A DNA stretch of 64,000 nucleotides from Solimonas sp040754295 (GTDB lineage: Bacteria; Pseudomonadota; Gammaproteobacteria; Nevskiales; Nevskiaceae): assembly GCA_040754295.1 (NCBI GenBank), contig JBFMCQ010000011.1, forward strand, positions 17,105 to 81,104, written 5' to 3'. Of the stretch, positions 55,986-64,000 are shown one piece after another. The notes under the pieces were generated by a model. That model was not told the DNA's origin. It searched no databases and worked only from the letters and a program-made list of their open reading frames with translations. Position 1 is the stretch's first letter, and the number at the start of each line of letters is the position of its first letter. A program made the position numbers and the translations under genes.

Positions 55986-57470
55986 ATGAACATCGCCTTA
56001 CCTTCGCTGCGGCAGGCGCTCGCCGCCACGCTGCTGCTCTGCTGTGGAACGGCCCAGGCCGACTGGAACGCGCTTGAGGCCCTCAAGTCGCGCTACGGCG
56101 CGCGCATCACCGCGGCCGCGGTCGATCTCGATACCGGCAAGACGCTCGAGGCGCTGCACGCGGAGCGCCGGCTCACTCCGGCTTCGCTGAGCAAGCTGGT
56201 GCTCGCCGCCGGCGCGCTGGAAACCTGGGACGTCGACAAGACCTTCGTCACCCGTGCCGTCAGCGCCGACGATCTGGTCGACGGCCGGCTCGGCGGCGAC
56301 CTGATCGTTTACAGCGAGGGCGATGCCACGCTCGATCATCAGGCGCTGTGGTATCTCGCCGCGCAGATCAAGCAGGCCGGCGTGCGCGCGATCGACGGCG
56401 ACATCGTCGTCAAGGCCGCGCCGTTCGGCCTGCTCGACTGCGAAACCAAGGACCGCTGCGACGCGCTCGCGCGCAGCCACACGGCCTACGACGCGCCACT
56501 GTCGGCCTTCGGCGTGGATTACGGGACCTGGTGCATCGACGTGAAGCCGGGGACGCCCGGCCAGCCGGCGCAGGTCCTCAGCTGCGCGGCCGTGGACGTG
56601 CCGATTCCGCTCGAAGGCAGGATAGAGACGCGCAACAGCCGCCGCCGCACCGGCCTGTGGCTCGACCGGGTGACACTCAGCGACACCGAGGCGCTGGTGA
56701 TGGGCGGCGACATCGGCGCGCGCGCCGACGGCATGCGCCTGTACCGCTCGATGGCCGACCCCTCGCTCGGCGCCGGCATGCTGCTGCGCCAGATCCTGCG
56801 CGAGCTCGGCGTGCAGGCCGAGGGCGCGGTCGAAGTGCGCGACGACGCCGTGCCGCGCGCCGTGCGCCTGCTCGCCGAGATCCACAGCGAGCCGCTACGC
56901 CAACAGGTGCAGAGCCTGCTGCGCTACTCCAACAACTACATCTCCGACGTGCTCACGCTGGCGATGGCGGCGGAGCGCACGCCGCAACCGGTGACGACGC
57001 TGGCGCAGGCCTCGCAGGCGCTCGCCGATCTGGTCATGCGCGCGCGCGAGGCGATGGGCTACCCGCTACCGGCGGACGCCGCCGACCGCCCGCTGCTGCT
57101 CAGCGGCAGCGGGCTGACCCCTGAGAACCGGTTGTCCGCGCAGGATCTGGTTGCGCTGCTGCACTACCAGTACCGCAGCACGCAGACCTTTCCGGTGTTC
57201 TACGGCGGCCTGGTCGTGCCGGCGCAGGCGCCCAGCAGCTATATCCGCACCGGCAGCGGCGCATGGAGGGACCGCGTCGCGCTCAAGACCGGCACGCTGA
57301 GCGAGCCCTACTCGGTGTTCGGCACCGCCGGCTACCTGCGCAAGCGCGACGGTGGCTGGATCGCCTTCGCCGCGCTCGTCAACGGTGCATCCGCCCGCAA
57401 GTCCGTGCCCATGCGCGAATCGCTCGCGGCGATCCGCAAGGACGTCGACAGACTGCTGGCGCAGTATTGA
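55986..57470 (+). CDS. dacB: D-alanyl-D-alanine carboxypeptidase/endopeptidase (PBP4/DacB type)
   Basis: 494 residues, signal peptide ending GTAQA. Class C low-molecular-mass PBP, periplasmic, removes terminal D-Ala and cleaves cross-links in murein. The three active-site motifs are present: SLSK (Ser67-Lys70), SNN (315-317) and KTG (434-436). The long insert between the first two motifs is typical of PBP4. It starts 76 bp after the fRMsr gene. Confidence 0.93.
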   Translation: MNIALPSLRQALAATLLLCCGTAQADWNALEALKSRYGARITAAAVDLDTGKTLEALHAERRLTPASLSKLVLAAGALETWDVDKTFVTRAVSADDLVDGRLGGDLIVYSEGDATLDHQALWYLAAQIKQAGVRAIDGDIVVKAAPFGLLDCETKDRCDALARSHTAYDAPLSAFGVDYGTWCIDVKPGTPGQPAQVLSCAAVDVPIPLEGRIETRNSRRRTGLWLDRVTLSDTEALVMGGDIGARADGMRLYRSMADPSLGAGMLLRQILRELGVQAEGAVEVRDDAVPRAVRLLAEIHSEPLRQQVQSLLRYSNNYISDVLTLAMAAERTPQPVTTLAQASQALADLVMRAREAMGYPLPADAADRPLLLSGSGLTPENRLSAQDLVALLHYQYRSTQTFPVFYGGLVVPAQAPSSYIRTGSGAWRDRVALKTGTLSEPYSVFGTAGYLRKRDGGWIAFAALVNGASARKSVPMRESLAAIRKDVDRLLAQY

Positions 57471-57519
57471 GCATCGGCGGTCACTCGCCGAGTCGCAGCG
57501 TAAGTCAACGGGAGAGCCC

Positions 57520-57912
57520 ATGGAAAAGATCGTCAAGAGCGACGCCGAATGGCGCACCCAGCTCACCGAAGAGCAGTACCGGGTCACGCGCAAGGGCGGC
57601 ACGGAATGCGCGTTCACCGGCGCGCTGTGGGACGACCACCGCGACGGCGTCTTCCATTGCGTCTGCTGCGATCTGCCGCTGTTCGATTCGAAGACCAAGT
57701 TCGAGTCCGGCACCGGCTGGCCGAGCTTCTTCGATCCGCTGAAGAACGAAAACGTCGCCAGCCGCGAGGATCCGAGCTACGGCATGCGCCGCGTCGAAGT
57801 CCTCTGCGCCCGCTGCGATGCTCACCTCGGCCACGTCTTTCCCGACGGCCCCAAGCCGACCGGGCTGCGCTACTGCATCAACTCGGCGGCGCTGGCCTTC
57901 AAGCCGCGGTAA
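57520..57912 (+). CDS. msrB: Peptide methionine-(R)-sulfoxide reductase MsrB
   Basis: 130 residues, cytoplasmic by lack of signal. Zinc-binding cysteines: Cys47/Cys50 (CVCC) and Cys96/Cys99 (CARC). Catalytic Cys119 is in RYCINSAAL. The family segments FESGTGWPSFF and HLGHVFPDGP are present. ACGGGAGAG ribosome site upstream. Together with the free-Met-R-SO reductase 1.6 kb upstream, this places two R-specific methionine sulfoxide reductases around dacB. Confidence 0.95.
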   Translation: MEKIVKSDAEWRTQLTEEQYRVTRKGGTECAFTGALWDDHRDGVFHCVCCDLPLFDSKTKFESGTGWPSFFDPLKNENVASREDPSYGMRRVEVLCARCDAHLGHVFPDGPKPTGLRYCINSAALAFKPR

Positions 57913-58128
57913 GGCCGGTGGCGGTGGCCGACGACCGCCGCCCGTGGACATGGCGCGACGCCAATCGCGCCGTTCGCGCCGCCGAGTGGTATCAGGGCGC
58001 GGTGATCTGCTGCACTGGCGCATCAGCCGCCCGGCGCTCGAAGCCGGCTCCGCGCGCGGAGTGTCGCGCTGGCAGGCGCGGCGCGAGCCGGCGGTCCGGG
58101 ACTGAAAGGCCGCGCGCGCCGCGCCGGC

Positions 58129-59232
58129 CTACTTCGGCAGCGCGCCGTCGACGCCTTGCACGTACCAGTTCAGCGACAGCAGCTGCTCCGGCGTCGGTAG
58201 CGCGCCGTCGACGATGCGGATCGTACCACTCTGATCGCGGATCGGACCCTGGAAGACATGAAAGCGCTGCGCGGCGAGCGCCTGCTTCCGGTCTTCGAAG
58301 ACCTCGAGCACCGGCGCCGGTATGCCGGGCAGCAGTGAGACGATCCGCACCATGCCCTCGGCGACGCCCCACTTGGTGTCGCCGCTCTTCCAGCTGCCGG
58401 CGATCACCTCCCGGGCGGTCTGGATGTAGAACGGCCCCCAGTCGATGACGCCGGCGGCAAACTGCGCTTTCGGCGCGAAGCGCGCCATGTCCGAGTCCCA
58501 GCCGCAGGCGTAGACACCCTTCTGCTGCGCGACCTGCGGCGTCGCCGGCGAGTCGGTGTTCTGGCACAGCACGTCGGCGCCCTGGGCGATCAGCGTCTCG
58601 GCGGCCTGGCGCTCCTTGCCGGGGTCGTACCAGGTGTTGACCCAGACGACCTTGGTCCGGATCTTCGGATTGACGCTCTGCGCGCCCAGCGTATAGGCGT
58701 CGATGTTGCGGATCACTTCCGGAATCGGGAACGAGGCGACGTAGCCCAACGTGTTGCTGCGGGTCATGCCGCCGGCGAGCACGCCGAGCAGGTAGGCGGC
58801 TTCGTAGGTGCGGGCCTCGTAGACGCCGACGTTCTTGGCCGTCTTGTAGCCGGTGGCGTGCATGAACACGGTCTTGGGGAACAGGCGCGCGACCTTGAGC
58901 GTCGCCTCCATGTAGCCGAACGAGGTCGTGAAGATCAGCTCGTTGCCGTCGGCGGCGAGCTGGCGGATGACGCGCTCGGCGTCGGCGCCCTCGGGCACGC
59001 TCTCGACGTAGCTGGTCTTGACCTGGCCGGGCAGGGCTTTTTCGAGCGCGAGGCGGCCCTGATCGTGGGCATAGGTCCAGCCGGCATCGCCCACCGGGCC
59101 GACGTAGACGAAGGCGACCTTGAGCGGCTCGGCGGCCTGCGCGCCGATGCCGGACAGTGCCGCCGCGGCAACGAGCAGGGCGGCGAGAACGCTCGGGCGC
59201 AGGGCGCGCCGCAACACGGCTGATTCGGGCAT
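58129..59232 (-). CDS. BMP/PnrA-family ABC transporter substrate-binding protein
   Basis: 367 residues. The start at 59232 gives a Sec signal peptide (LAALLVAAAALSGIGAQA). The mature protein begins LKVAFVYVGPVGDAGWTYAHDQGR, typical of basic membrane protein/PnrA nucleoside-binding proteins, and contains TTSFGYMEATL and GWDSDMARFAPKAQ. The ATPase and permease genes are not in the window. Its divergent placement from the urate/xanthine genes suggests purine or nucleobase uptake. Confidence 0.88.
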   Translation of the reverse strand: MPESAVLRRALRPSVLAALLVAAAALSGIGAQAAEPLKVAFVYVGPVGDAGWTYAHDQGRLALEKALPGQVKTSYVESVPEGADAERVIRQLAADGNELIFTTSFGYMEATLKVARLFPKTVFMHATGYKTAKNVGVYEARTYEAAYLLGVLAGGMTRSNTLGYVASFPIPEVIRNIDAYTLGAQSVNPKIRTKVVWVNTWYDPGKERQAAETLIAQGADVLCQNTDSPATPQVAQQKGVYACGWDSDMARFAPKAQFAAGVIDWGPFYIQTAREVIAGSWKSGDTKWGVAEGMVRIVSLLPGIPAPVLEVFEDRKQALAAQRFHVFQGPIRDQSGTIRIVDGALPTPEQLLSLNWYVQGVDGALPK

Positions 59233-59566
59233 CGCTGAAGTCTCCGCGGAACCTGTGGGGCGAGCTTCGCGCGGGTCATATTCGCGCGGCTTGTGAGCCA
59301 GCCGCAAAGCCCGTGCCATGCAGCCGCCATCGTCGCGCGGGGCGGCGCGGGCCTCCATGCCCCGCTTTAGCGCGCCGTGCACACAATCGGACACGCGGAT
59401 TGCATGCATTCGGCGACCGTATCGCATGCAATCTCTCCTGCAAAAGCCGGGCGGCGCGCTTTCGGGCGGCGCAATGTAGTAGTCGATGGCACAGGCTTTG
59501 CTCCTCCGGCACTACGATGCTTGCAAGCGCAGGCGCCGCCTGACGATCCTGCGGATTCTTTCGGCG
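59233..59566. other. Divergent intergenic region, BMP gene / uraH
   Basis: About 330 bp with no supportable gene; long frames through it are upstream extensions of the flanking genes. It must hold the promoters of both transcripts. I could not identify an operator with confidence. Confidence 0.45.
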
Positions 59567-59920
59567 ATGGGAAAACTCACCACACACGTGCTCGACACCG
59601 CCCACGGCCGCCCCGCATCCGGCCTGGCCCTGAGCCTGTATCGCTGTGCAGCAGAGTCCTGCGAACTGCTCAGGAGAATGCATACAAACGCGGACGGGCG
59701 TGTCGACGAACCGCTGCTGCAGGGCGCGGCCTTCGTCGCCGGCGTCTACGAGCTGCGCTTCGAGGCCGGCGCCTATTTTCGCGCCCGCGGCGTGGCGCTG
59801 CCGGAGCCGCCGTTCGTCGACGAGGTGCGCCTGCGCTTCGGCGTCGCCGACGCCGAGGCGCACTACCACGTGCCCCTGCTGGTTTCGCCGTGGAGCTATT
59901 CCACTTACCGCGGCAGCTGA
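59567..59920 (+). CDS. uraH: 5-hydroxyisourate hydrolase
   Basis: 117 residues, transthyretin-like. It hydrolyses 5-hydroxyisourate in the urate-to-allantoin pathway. Active-site segments are THVLDTAHGRPA at the N-terminus, HTNADGR in the middle, and HYHVPLLVSPWSYSTYRGS with the diagnostic C-terminal YRGS. Its TGA overlaps the ATG of the xanthine dehydrogenase gene (TGATG), so they are coupled. Confidence 0.95.
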   Translation: MGKLTTHVLDTAHGRPASGLALSLYRCAAESCELLRRMHTNADGRVDEPLLQGAAFVAGVYELRFEAGAYFRARGVALPEPPFVDEVRLRFGVADAEAHYHVPLLVSPWSYSTYRGS

Positions 59921-62900
59921 TGCCCCGTCCCGCCCCAACCAGTCCCGCCCCAGCCAGTCCCACCGCAGCGGGTGCCGAGGCGACGGTGCGCTTCCTGCTC
60001 GATGGAAAAACCGTCGCGGCGCGCGCGCCGGCGCCCACGCGCACGCTGCTGCAGTTCCTGCGCGAAGACGCCGGCTGCACGGCGGTCAAGGAAGGCTGCG
60101 CCGAGGGCGACTGCGGCGCCTGCACGGTCGCGCTGGGCGAGCCCGACGGCCGCGGCGGCCTGCGCTACCGCGCGATCAACAGCTGCATCCGCCTGCTGGC
60201 GACGGTCGACGGCAAGGCCGTGCTCAGCGCCGCGGGGCTCGTGGGCGCCGGCGGCCGGCTGCATCCGGTGCAGCAGGCGATGGTCGACCATCACGGCTCG
60301 CAGTGCGGCTTCTGCACGCCGGGTTTCGTGATGTCGCTGTACGCGCTGTACACGCTGTACGGGCGGGCCAGGCCGGCGCGCCCGGCGGTGCTCGACGCGC
60401 TCGCCGGCAACCTGTGCCGCTGCACCGGCTACCGGCCGATCATCGACGCCGCCCTGCACATGGGCGATTACCCGGCGCCGCCCGCGCGCGAGGCCCAGTG
60501 GGCGACCGCGCTCGAGCGCCTGCGCCGCGAGAGCACGCTGGAGCTGCCAGGCTTCTGCGCGCCGCGCAGCCTCGACGAGCTGGCCGCGCGCTACGCCGCG
60601 GCGCCGCAGTCGCTGCTGCTCGCCGGCGGCACCGACATCGGGCTCTGGGTGACCAAGCAGCTGCGCGAGCTGCCGCCAGTGATCTATCTGGGCGAGGTCG
60701 CCGAGCTGCGCACCATCGAGGACGGCGCCGAGGGCCTGCGCATCGGCGCCGCCGCAGTGCTCGCCGAGGCCTGGCCGGCGCTCGTGGCCCGCCATCCGGC
60801 GCTCTCCGAGCTGGCGCGGCGCTTCGCCTCGCCGCCGCTGCGCAACGCCGGCACCCTGGCCGGCAACGTCGCCAACGGCTCGCCGATCGGCGATTCGATG
60901 CCGGCGCTGCTCGCGCTCGGCGCTCAGGTCGAGCTGCGCCAGGGCGAGCGCCGGCGGCGCCTGCCGCTCGACGCGTTCTATCCCGGCTATCAGCGCACGG
61001 CGCTGCAGCCCGGCGAGTTCATCACCGCGCTGATCGTGCCGCGGCTGCCGGACGGCTGGCATCTGGCCGGCTACAAGCTCGCCAAGCGCTACGACCAGGA
61101 CATCTCGGCGGTCTGCGCCGCGTTCGCGCTCCAGCTCGAGCACGGCCGCGTCGCCGATCTGCGTATCGCCTACGGCGGCATGGCGGCGATCCCCCGGCGC
61201 GCGCACAAAACCGAGGCCGCGCTGCGCGGCCGGTGCTGGGACGAGGCCGCGCTCGACGCCGCCGTCGCCGCGCTGGCCGAGGATTTCCAGCCGCTCAGCG
61301 ACCTGCGCGCCAGCAGCGCCTACCGCCTGCAGGCCGCCGGCAATCTGCTGCGCCGCTTTGCGCTGGAATTGCGCGGCGGCGCGGTGCTGCGCCTGTCCGA
61401 GCTCGAGGCCCCCAGCGCAGGGGTGAAGCAGGGCGCCAGCCCCGGCGTGCCCGCGGCGCTCGGCCATGCGGTCGGCGCGGCAAGACCGCACGAGAGCGCG
61501 CAGCTGCACGTCACCGGCTGCGCGCCGTACACCGACGATCTGCCGCTGCCGGCCAACACCCTGCACGCGGCCTTCGGCCTGTCGGCGCGCGCGCACGCCA
61601 GGATCACCGCGCTGGATCTGTCACGGGTGCTCGCGCAGCCCGGCGTGGTCGCCGTCGCCACGCCGGCCGACGTGCCCGGCGCCAACAACTACAGCGGCAC
61701 CCTGCACGATGATCCGATCTTCGCCGATGGCCTCGTGCAGTACGCCGGCCAGCCGATCTTCGCGGTCGCGGCGAGCGGCTACGAGGCGGCGCGCCGCGCG
61801 CTGCGCGCGGCCCGGATCGAGTACCAGGAGCTGCCGGCGATCCTCGACGCGCGCGCGGCGCTCGCGGCGCAGAGCTTCGTGCTGCCGACGCGCAGGCTGC
61901 GCCGCGGCGAGCCGGAGGCGGCGCTCGCGGCGGCGCCGCGGCGCCTGCGCGGCAGCGCCGCCATCGGCGGCCAGGATCACTTCTATCTCGAAGGCCAGAT
62001 CGCCGTCGCGCTGCCGCAGGAAGGCGGCGCCATGCTGATCCTCAGTTCGACGCAGCATCCGACCGAGGTCCAGCACATCGTCGCGCAGGCGCTGGGCCTG
62101 CAGGCGCACGACGTCGTCGTGCAGTGCCGGCGCATGGGCGGCGGCTTCGGCGGCAAGGAGAGTCAGCCGGCACTGATCGCGGCGGCGGCGGCGGTGCTCG
62201 CGCGCAAGACCGGTCGCGCCGTGAAGCTGCGCCTCGACCGCGACGCCGACATGCTGGCCACCGGCAAGCGCCACGACTTCATCGCCGACTACGAGGTCGG
62301 CTTCGACGACGACGGCCGCATACGCGCGCTCAAGCTCATGCTGGCCTCGCGCTGCGGCTACTCGGCCGACCTCTCCGGTCCGGTCAACGACCGCGCGCTG
62401 TGCCACGTCGACAACGCCTACTTCCTCGAACACGTCGAGATCGTCTCGCACCGCTGCAAGACGCACACCGTGTCCAACACCGCCTTCCGCGGCTTCGGCG
62501 GCCCGCAGGGCATGATGGTGATCGAGCAGATCATCGACGACATCGCCCGCACGCTCGGCCGCGATCCGCTCGATGTGCGCCGGCTCAACTTCTACGGCAT
62601 CGGCGAGCGCGACACGACGCCGTACGGCCAGCGCGTGGAGGACAATCTGCTGCACGAGCTCGGCGAGCGCCTGGAGGCCGAGGCCGAGTACCGGCAGCGC
62701 CGCGCGGCGATCGCGCAGTGGAACGCCGCCAGCCCGGTGGTCAAGCGCGGCCTGGCGCTGACGCCGGTGAAATTCGGCATCTCGTTCAACGCCACGCACT
62801 ACAACCAGGCCGGCGCGCTGCTGCACGTCTACAGCGACGGCACCGTGCTGCTCAATCACGGCGGCACGGAGATGGGCCAGGGCCTGCATACCAAGATCCA

Positions 62901-63759
62901 GCAGGTGGTCGCGCAGGAGCTGGGCCTGCCGCTGGAGGCGATCCGCATCAGCGCCACCGACACCAGCAAGGTGCCGAACACCTCGGCGACCGCCGCCTCC
63001 AGCGGCTCGGACCTCAACGGCAAGGCCGCGCAGCACGCGGCGCGGCGCATCCGCCGGCGCCTCGCGCAGCTGGCGGCGGCGCACTGGGGCGTCGAGCCCG
63101 CGGCGGTGCGCTTCGCATCCGGCACGGTCAGCGCCGGCGCGCAGCACACGAGCTTCCGGCAGCTGGTGCAGCAGGCCTATTTCGCGCGCCTGCCGCTGTC
63201 GGCGACCGGCTTCTACCGCACGCCGAAGATCCACTGGGATCGCGAACGCCTGCAGGGGCGGCCGTTCTATTACTTCGCCTACGGCGCCGCCGTCGCCGAG
63301 GTCGCGATCGACACGCTCAGCGGCGAGACCCGGCTCCTGCGCGCCGACATCCTGCACGACGCCGGATGCTCGCTGAACCCGGCCCTCGACCGCGGCCAGA
63401 TCGAGGGCGGCTTCCTGCAGGGCCTCGGCTGGCTGACTTGCGAGGAGCTATGGTGGAACGCGCGCGGCGAGCTGCAGACGCACGCGCCCTCGACCTACAA
63501 GATCCCGACCGCCTACGACTGGGCCGAGCGCAGCACGGTGCGCCTGCTCGAACGGCCCAACCGCGAGGCCAGCATCCATCGCTCCAAGGCCGTCGGCGAG
63601 CCGCCGCTGATGCTCGCCCTCTCGGTCTACCACGCGATCCGCGACGCGGTGGCCGCCTGCGGCCGGCCGGGACAGCTCGTCGAGCTGCCGGCGCCGGCGA
63701 CGCCCGAGGCCGTGCTGCGTGCGATCGCGCGCCTGCGCGGCGAGGCCTGGGCCGCATGA
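59920..63759 (+). CDS. Single-chain xanthine dehydrogenase (XdhA-XdhB fusion)
   Basis: 1,279 residues. Oxidises hypoxanthine/xanthine to urate. The N-terminal third corresponds to bacterial XdhA. Its plant-type [2Fe-2S] site is CTAVKEGCAEGDCGAC, the second [2Fe-2S] site has CGFCTPG and NLCRCTGYRP, and a FAD domain follows (LLAGGTDIGLWV, RNAGTLAGNVANGSPIGD). After a ~40-residue linker (about residues 500-530) the sequence continues as XdhB, the molybdopterin subunit. It has GGGFGGKES, NTAFRGFGGPQG, TEMGQGLHTK and catalytic Glu1227 in KAVGEPPL. Most bacteria encode these as two subunits; the fused order is that of eukaryotic XDH. The stop overlaps xdhC (ATGA). Confidence 0.93.
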   Translation: MPRPAPTSPAPASPTAAGAEATVRFLLDGKTVAARAPAPTRTLLQFLREDAGCTAVKEGCAEGDCGACTVALGEPDGRGGLRYRAINSCIRLLATVDGKAVLSAAGLVGAGGRLHPVQQAMVDHHGSQCGFCTPGFVMSLYALYTLYGRARPARPAVLDALAGNLCRCTGYRPIIDAALHMGDYPAPPAREAQWATALERLRRESTLELPGFCAPRSLDELAARYAAAPQSLLLAGGTDIGLWVTKQLRELPPVIYLGEVAELRTIEDGAEGLRIGAAAVLAEAWPALVARHPALSELARRFASPPLRNAGTLAGNVANGSPIGDSMPALLALGAQVELRQGERRRRLPLDAFYPGYQRTALQPGEFITALIVPRLPDGWHLAGYKLAKRYDQDISAVCAAFALQLEHGRVADLRIAYGGMAAIPRRAHKTEAALRGRCWDEAALDAAVAALAEDFQPLSDLRASSAYRLQAAGNLLRRFALELRGGAVLRLSELEAPSAGVKQGASPGVPAALGHAVGAARPHESAQLHVTGCAPYTDDLPLPANTLHAAFGLSARAHARITALDLSRVLAQPGVVAVATPADVPGANNYSGTLHDDPIFADGLVQYAGQPIFAVAASGYEAARRALRAARIEYQELPAILDARAALAAQSFVLPTRRLRRGEPEAALAAAPRRLRGSAAIGGQDHFYLEGQIAVALPQEGGAMLILSSTQHPTEVQHIVAQALGLQAHDVVVQCRRMGGGFGGKESQPALIAAAAAVLARKTGRAVKLRLDRDADMLATGKRHDFIADYEVGFDDDGRIRALKLMLASRCGYSADLSGPVNDRALCHVDNAYFLEHVEIVSHRCKTHTVSNTAFRGFGGPQGMMVIEQIIDDIARTLGRDPLDVRRLNFYGIGERDTTPYGQRVEDNLLHELGERLEAEAEYRQRRAAIAQWNAASPVVKRGLALTPVKFGISFNATHYNQAGALLHVYSDGTVLLNHGGTEMGQGLHTKIQQVVAQELGLPLEAIRISATDTSKVPNTSATAASSGSDLNGKAAQHAARRIRRRLAQLAAAHWGVEPAAVRFASGTVSAGAQHTSFRQLVQQAYFARLPLSATGFYRTPKIHWDRERLQGRPFYYFAYGAAVAEVAIDTLSGETRLLRADILHDAGCSLNPALDRGQIEGGFLQGLGWLTCEELWWNARGELQTHAPSTYKIPTAYDWAERSTVRLLERPNREASIHRSKAVGEPPLMLALSVYHAIRDAVAACGRPGQLVELPAPATPEAVLRAIARLRGEAWAA

Positions 63760-64000
63760 GCCTCGCCGTGAGCGCGCTCGGTCGGCCGCCCGGCCTGACG
63801 CTGCTACCGCCCGGCGACTGGCCGCGCGCCGCCGCCGAGCTGCTGCGCCGGCAGGGCGCCTGCGCGCGCGTGGTGGTCGCCGTCGTGCGCGGCTCGGCGC
63901 CGCGCGAGGCGGGCGCCTGCATGCTGGTCGGCGCCGATGCGCTGCTCGGCACGATCGGCGGCGGCCGGCTCGAATGGCAGGCGCTGCAGGCCGCGCGCGC
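63756..64000 (+). CDS. xdhC: Xanthine dehydrogenase accessory protein XdhC (N-terminal part)
   Basis: First 81 residues, cut by the window end. VVAVVRGSAPREAGACMLV and GTIGGGRLEWQA are the XdhC N-terminal signatures. XdhC binds and sulfurates the molybdenum cofactor and inserts it into XdhB. The ATG overlaps the preceding stop, completing a uraH-xdhAB-xdhC operon. Confidence 0.92.
   Translation, partial: MSLAVSALGRPPGLTLLPPGDWPRAAAELLRRQGACARVVVAVVRGSAPREAGACMLVGADALLGTIGGGRLEWQALQAAR

Noticed and set aside
57913..58128. Possible small ORF after msrB (VADDRRPWTWRDANR...)
   Set aside because: Becomes Arg/Ala/Ser-rich within 50 codons and overlaps the antisense of the BMP gene; no family or ribosome site.
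59377..59919. Upstream extension of the xanthine dehydrogenase frame
   Set aside because: It overlaps uraH in another frame and has no similarity to XdhA; the TGATG junction at 59918-59922 gives a natural start.

Overview
The window is very GC-rich, densely packed, almost entirely coding DNA from a Gram-negative bacterium. Gene content (LpxL-type acyltransferase, WaaA, OmpA-family proteins, many lipobox lipoproteins, Sec signal peptides) and the engB / cytochrome c4 / dsbA arrangement at the left edge fit a gammaproteobacterium. A CGATTCC heptamer array is reminiscent of those in the Lysobacterales (Xanthomonads) and Nevskiales. That placement is inference; no 16S gene or other definitive marker is present.

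Layout. 1-7.2 kb: envelope genes (engB end, cytochrome c4, dsbA, an M14 murein amidase-like protein, an L,D-transpeptidase, a TPR protein, lpxL-like, waaA). 7.2-11.5 kb: rarD-like, a PAS-GGDEF diguanylate cyclase, an internally deleted SDR remnant, a ClpP-like protease and a YfcH-type epimerase. 11.58-13.2 kb: tRNA-Arg(CCG) followed by decaying toxin-antitoxin debris: a VapC without its N-terminus, a Phd/YefM-like scrap, and a ParDE pair with frameshifts.

13.4-29.5 kb is the outstanding region. A giant exported multidomain protein (about 2,397 residues once one frameshift is repaired) combines alpha/alpha-toroid repeats, five carboxypeptidase-regulatory-like beta domains, a CxxCH motif and an NHL propeller. 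Its stop overlaps the start of a 2,720-residue RHS/YD-repeat protein with an N-terminal transglutaminase-like domain that lacks the catalytic Cys. The RHS protein ends in a compositionally distinct His-rich putative nuclease tip, whose stop in turn overlaps a 100-residue putative immunity gene. A 309-bp copy of the RHS core lies just downstream. Together these look like a two-component polymorphic-toxin delivery locus whose first component I cannot match to a described system.

29.6-46.2 kb: a prepilin-like protein divergent from an ECF sigma factor / TPR-kinase pair, a zinc alcohol dehydrogenase, an M1 aminopeptidase, a cytochrome b561-YceI-YceI operon, a DUF885 lipoprotein, a CNNM/CorC protein, an AbgT transporter and a PhzF protein. 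46.3-57.9 kb: a beta-propeller lipoprotein, an OmpA/TSP3 protein with an Ig-like lipoprotein, an M13 peptidase, and free-Met-R-SO reductase, PBP4-type DacB and MsrB in a row. 58.1-64 kb: purine catabolism, with a BMP-type solute-binding protein divergent from uraH, a single-chain xdhA-xdhB fusion, and xdhC cut by the window end.
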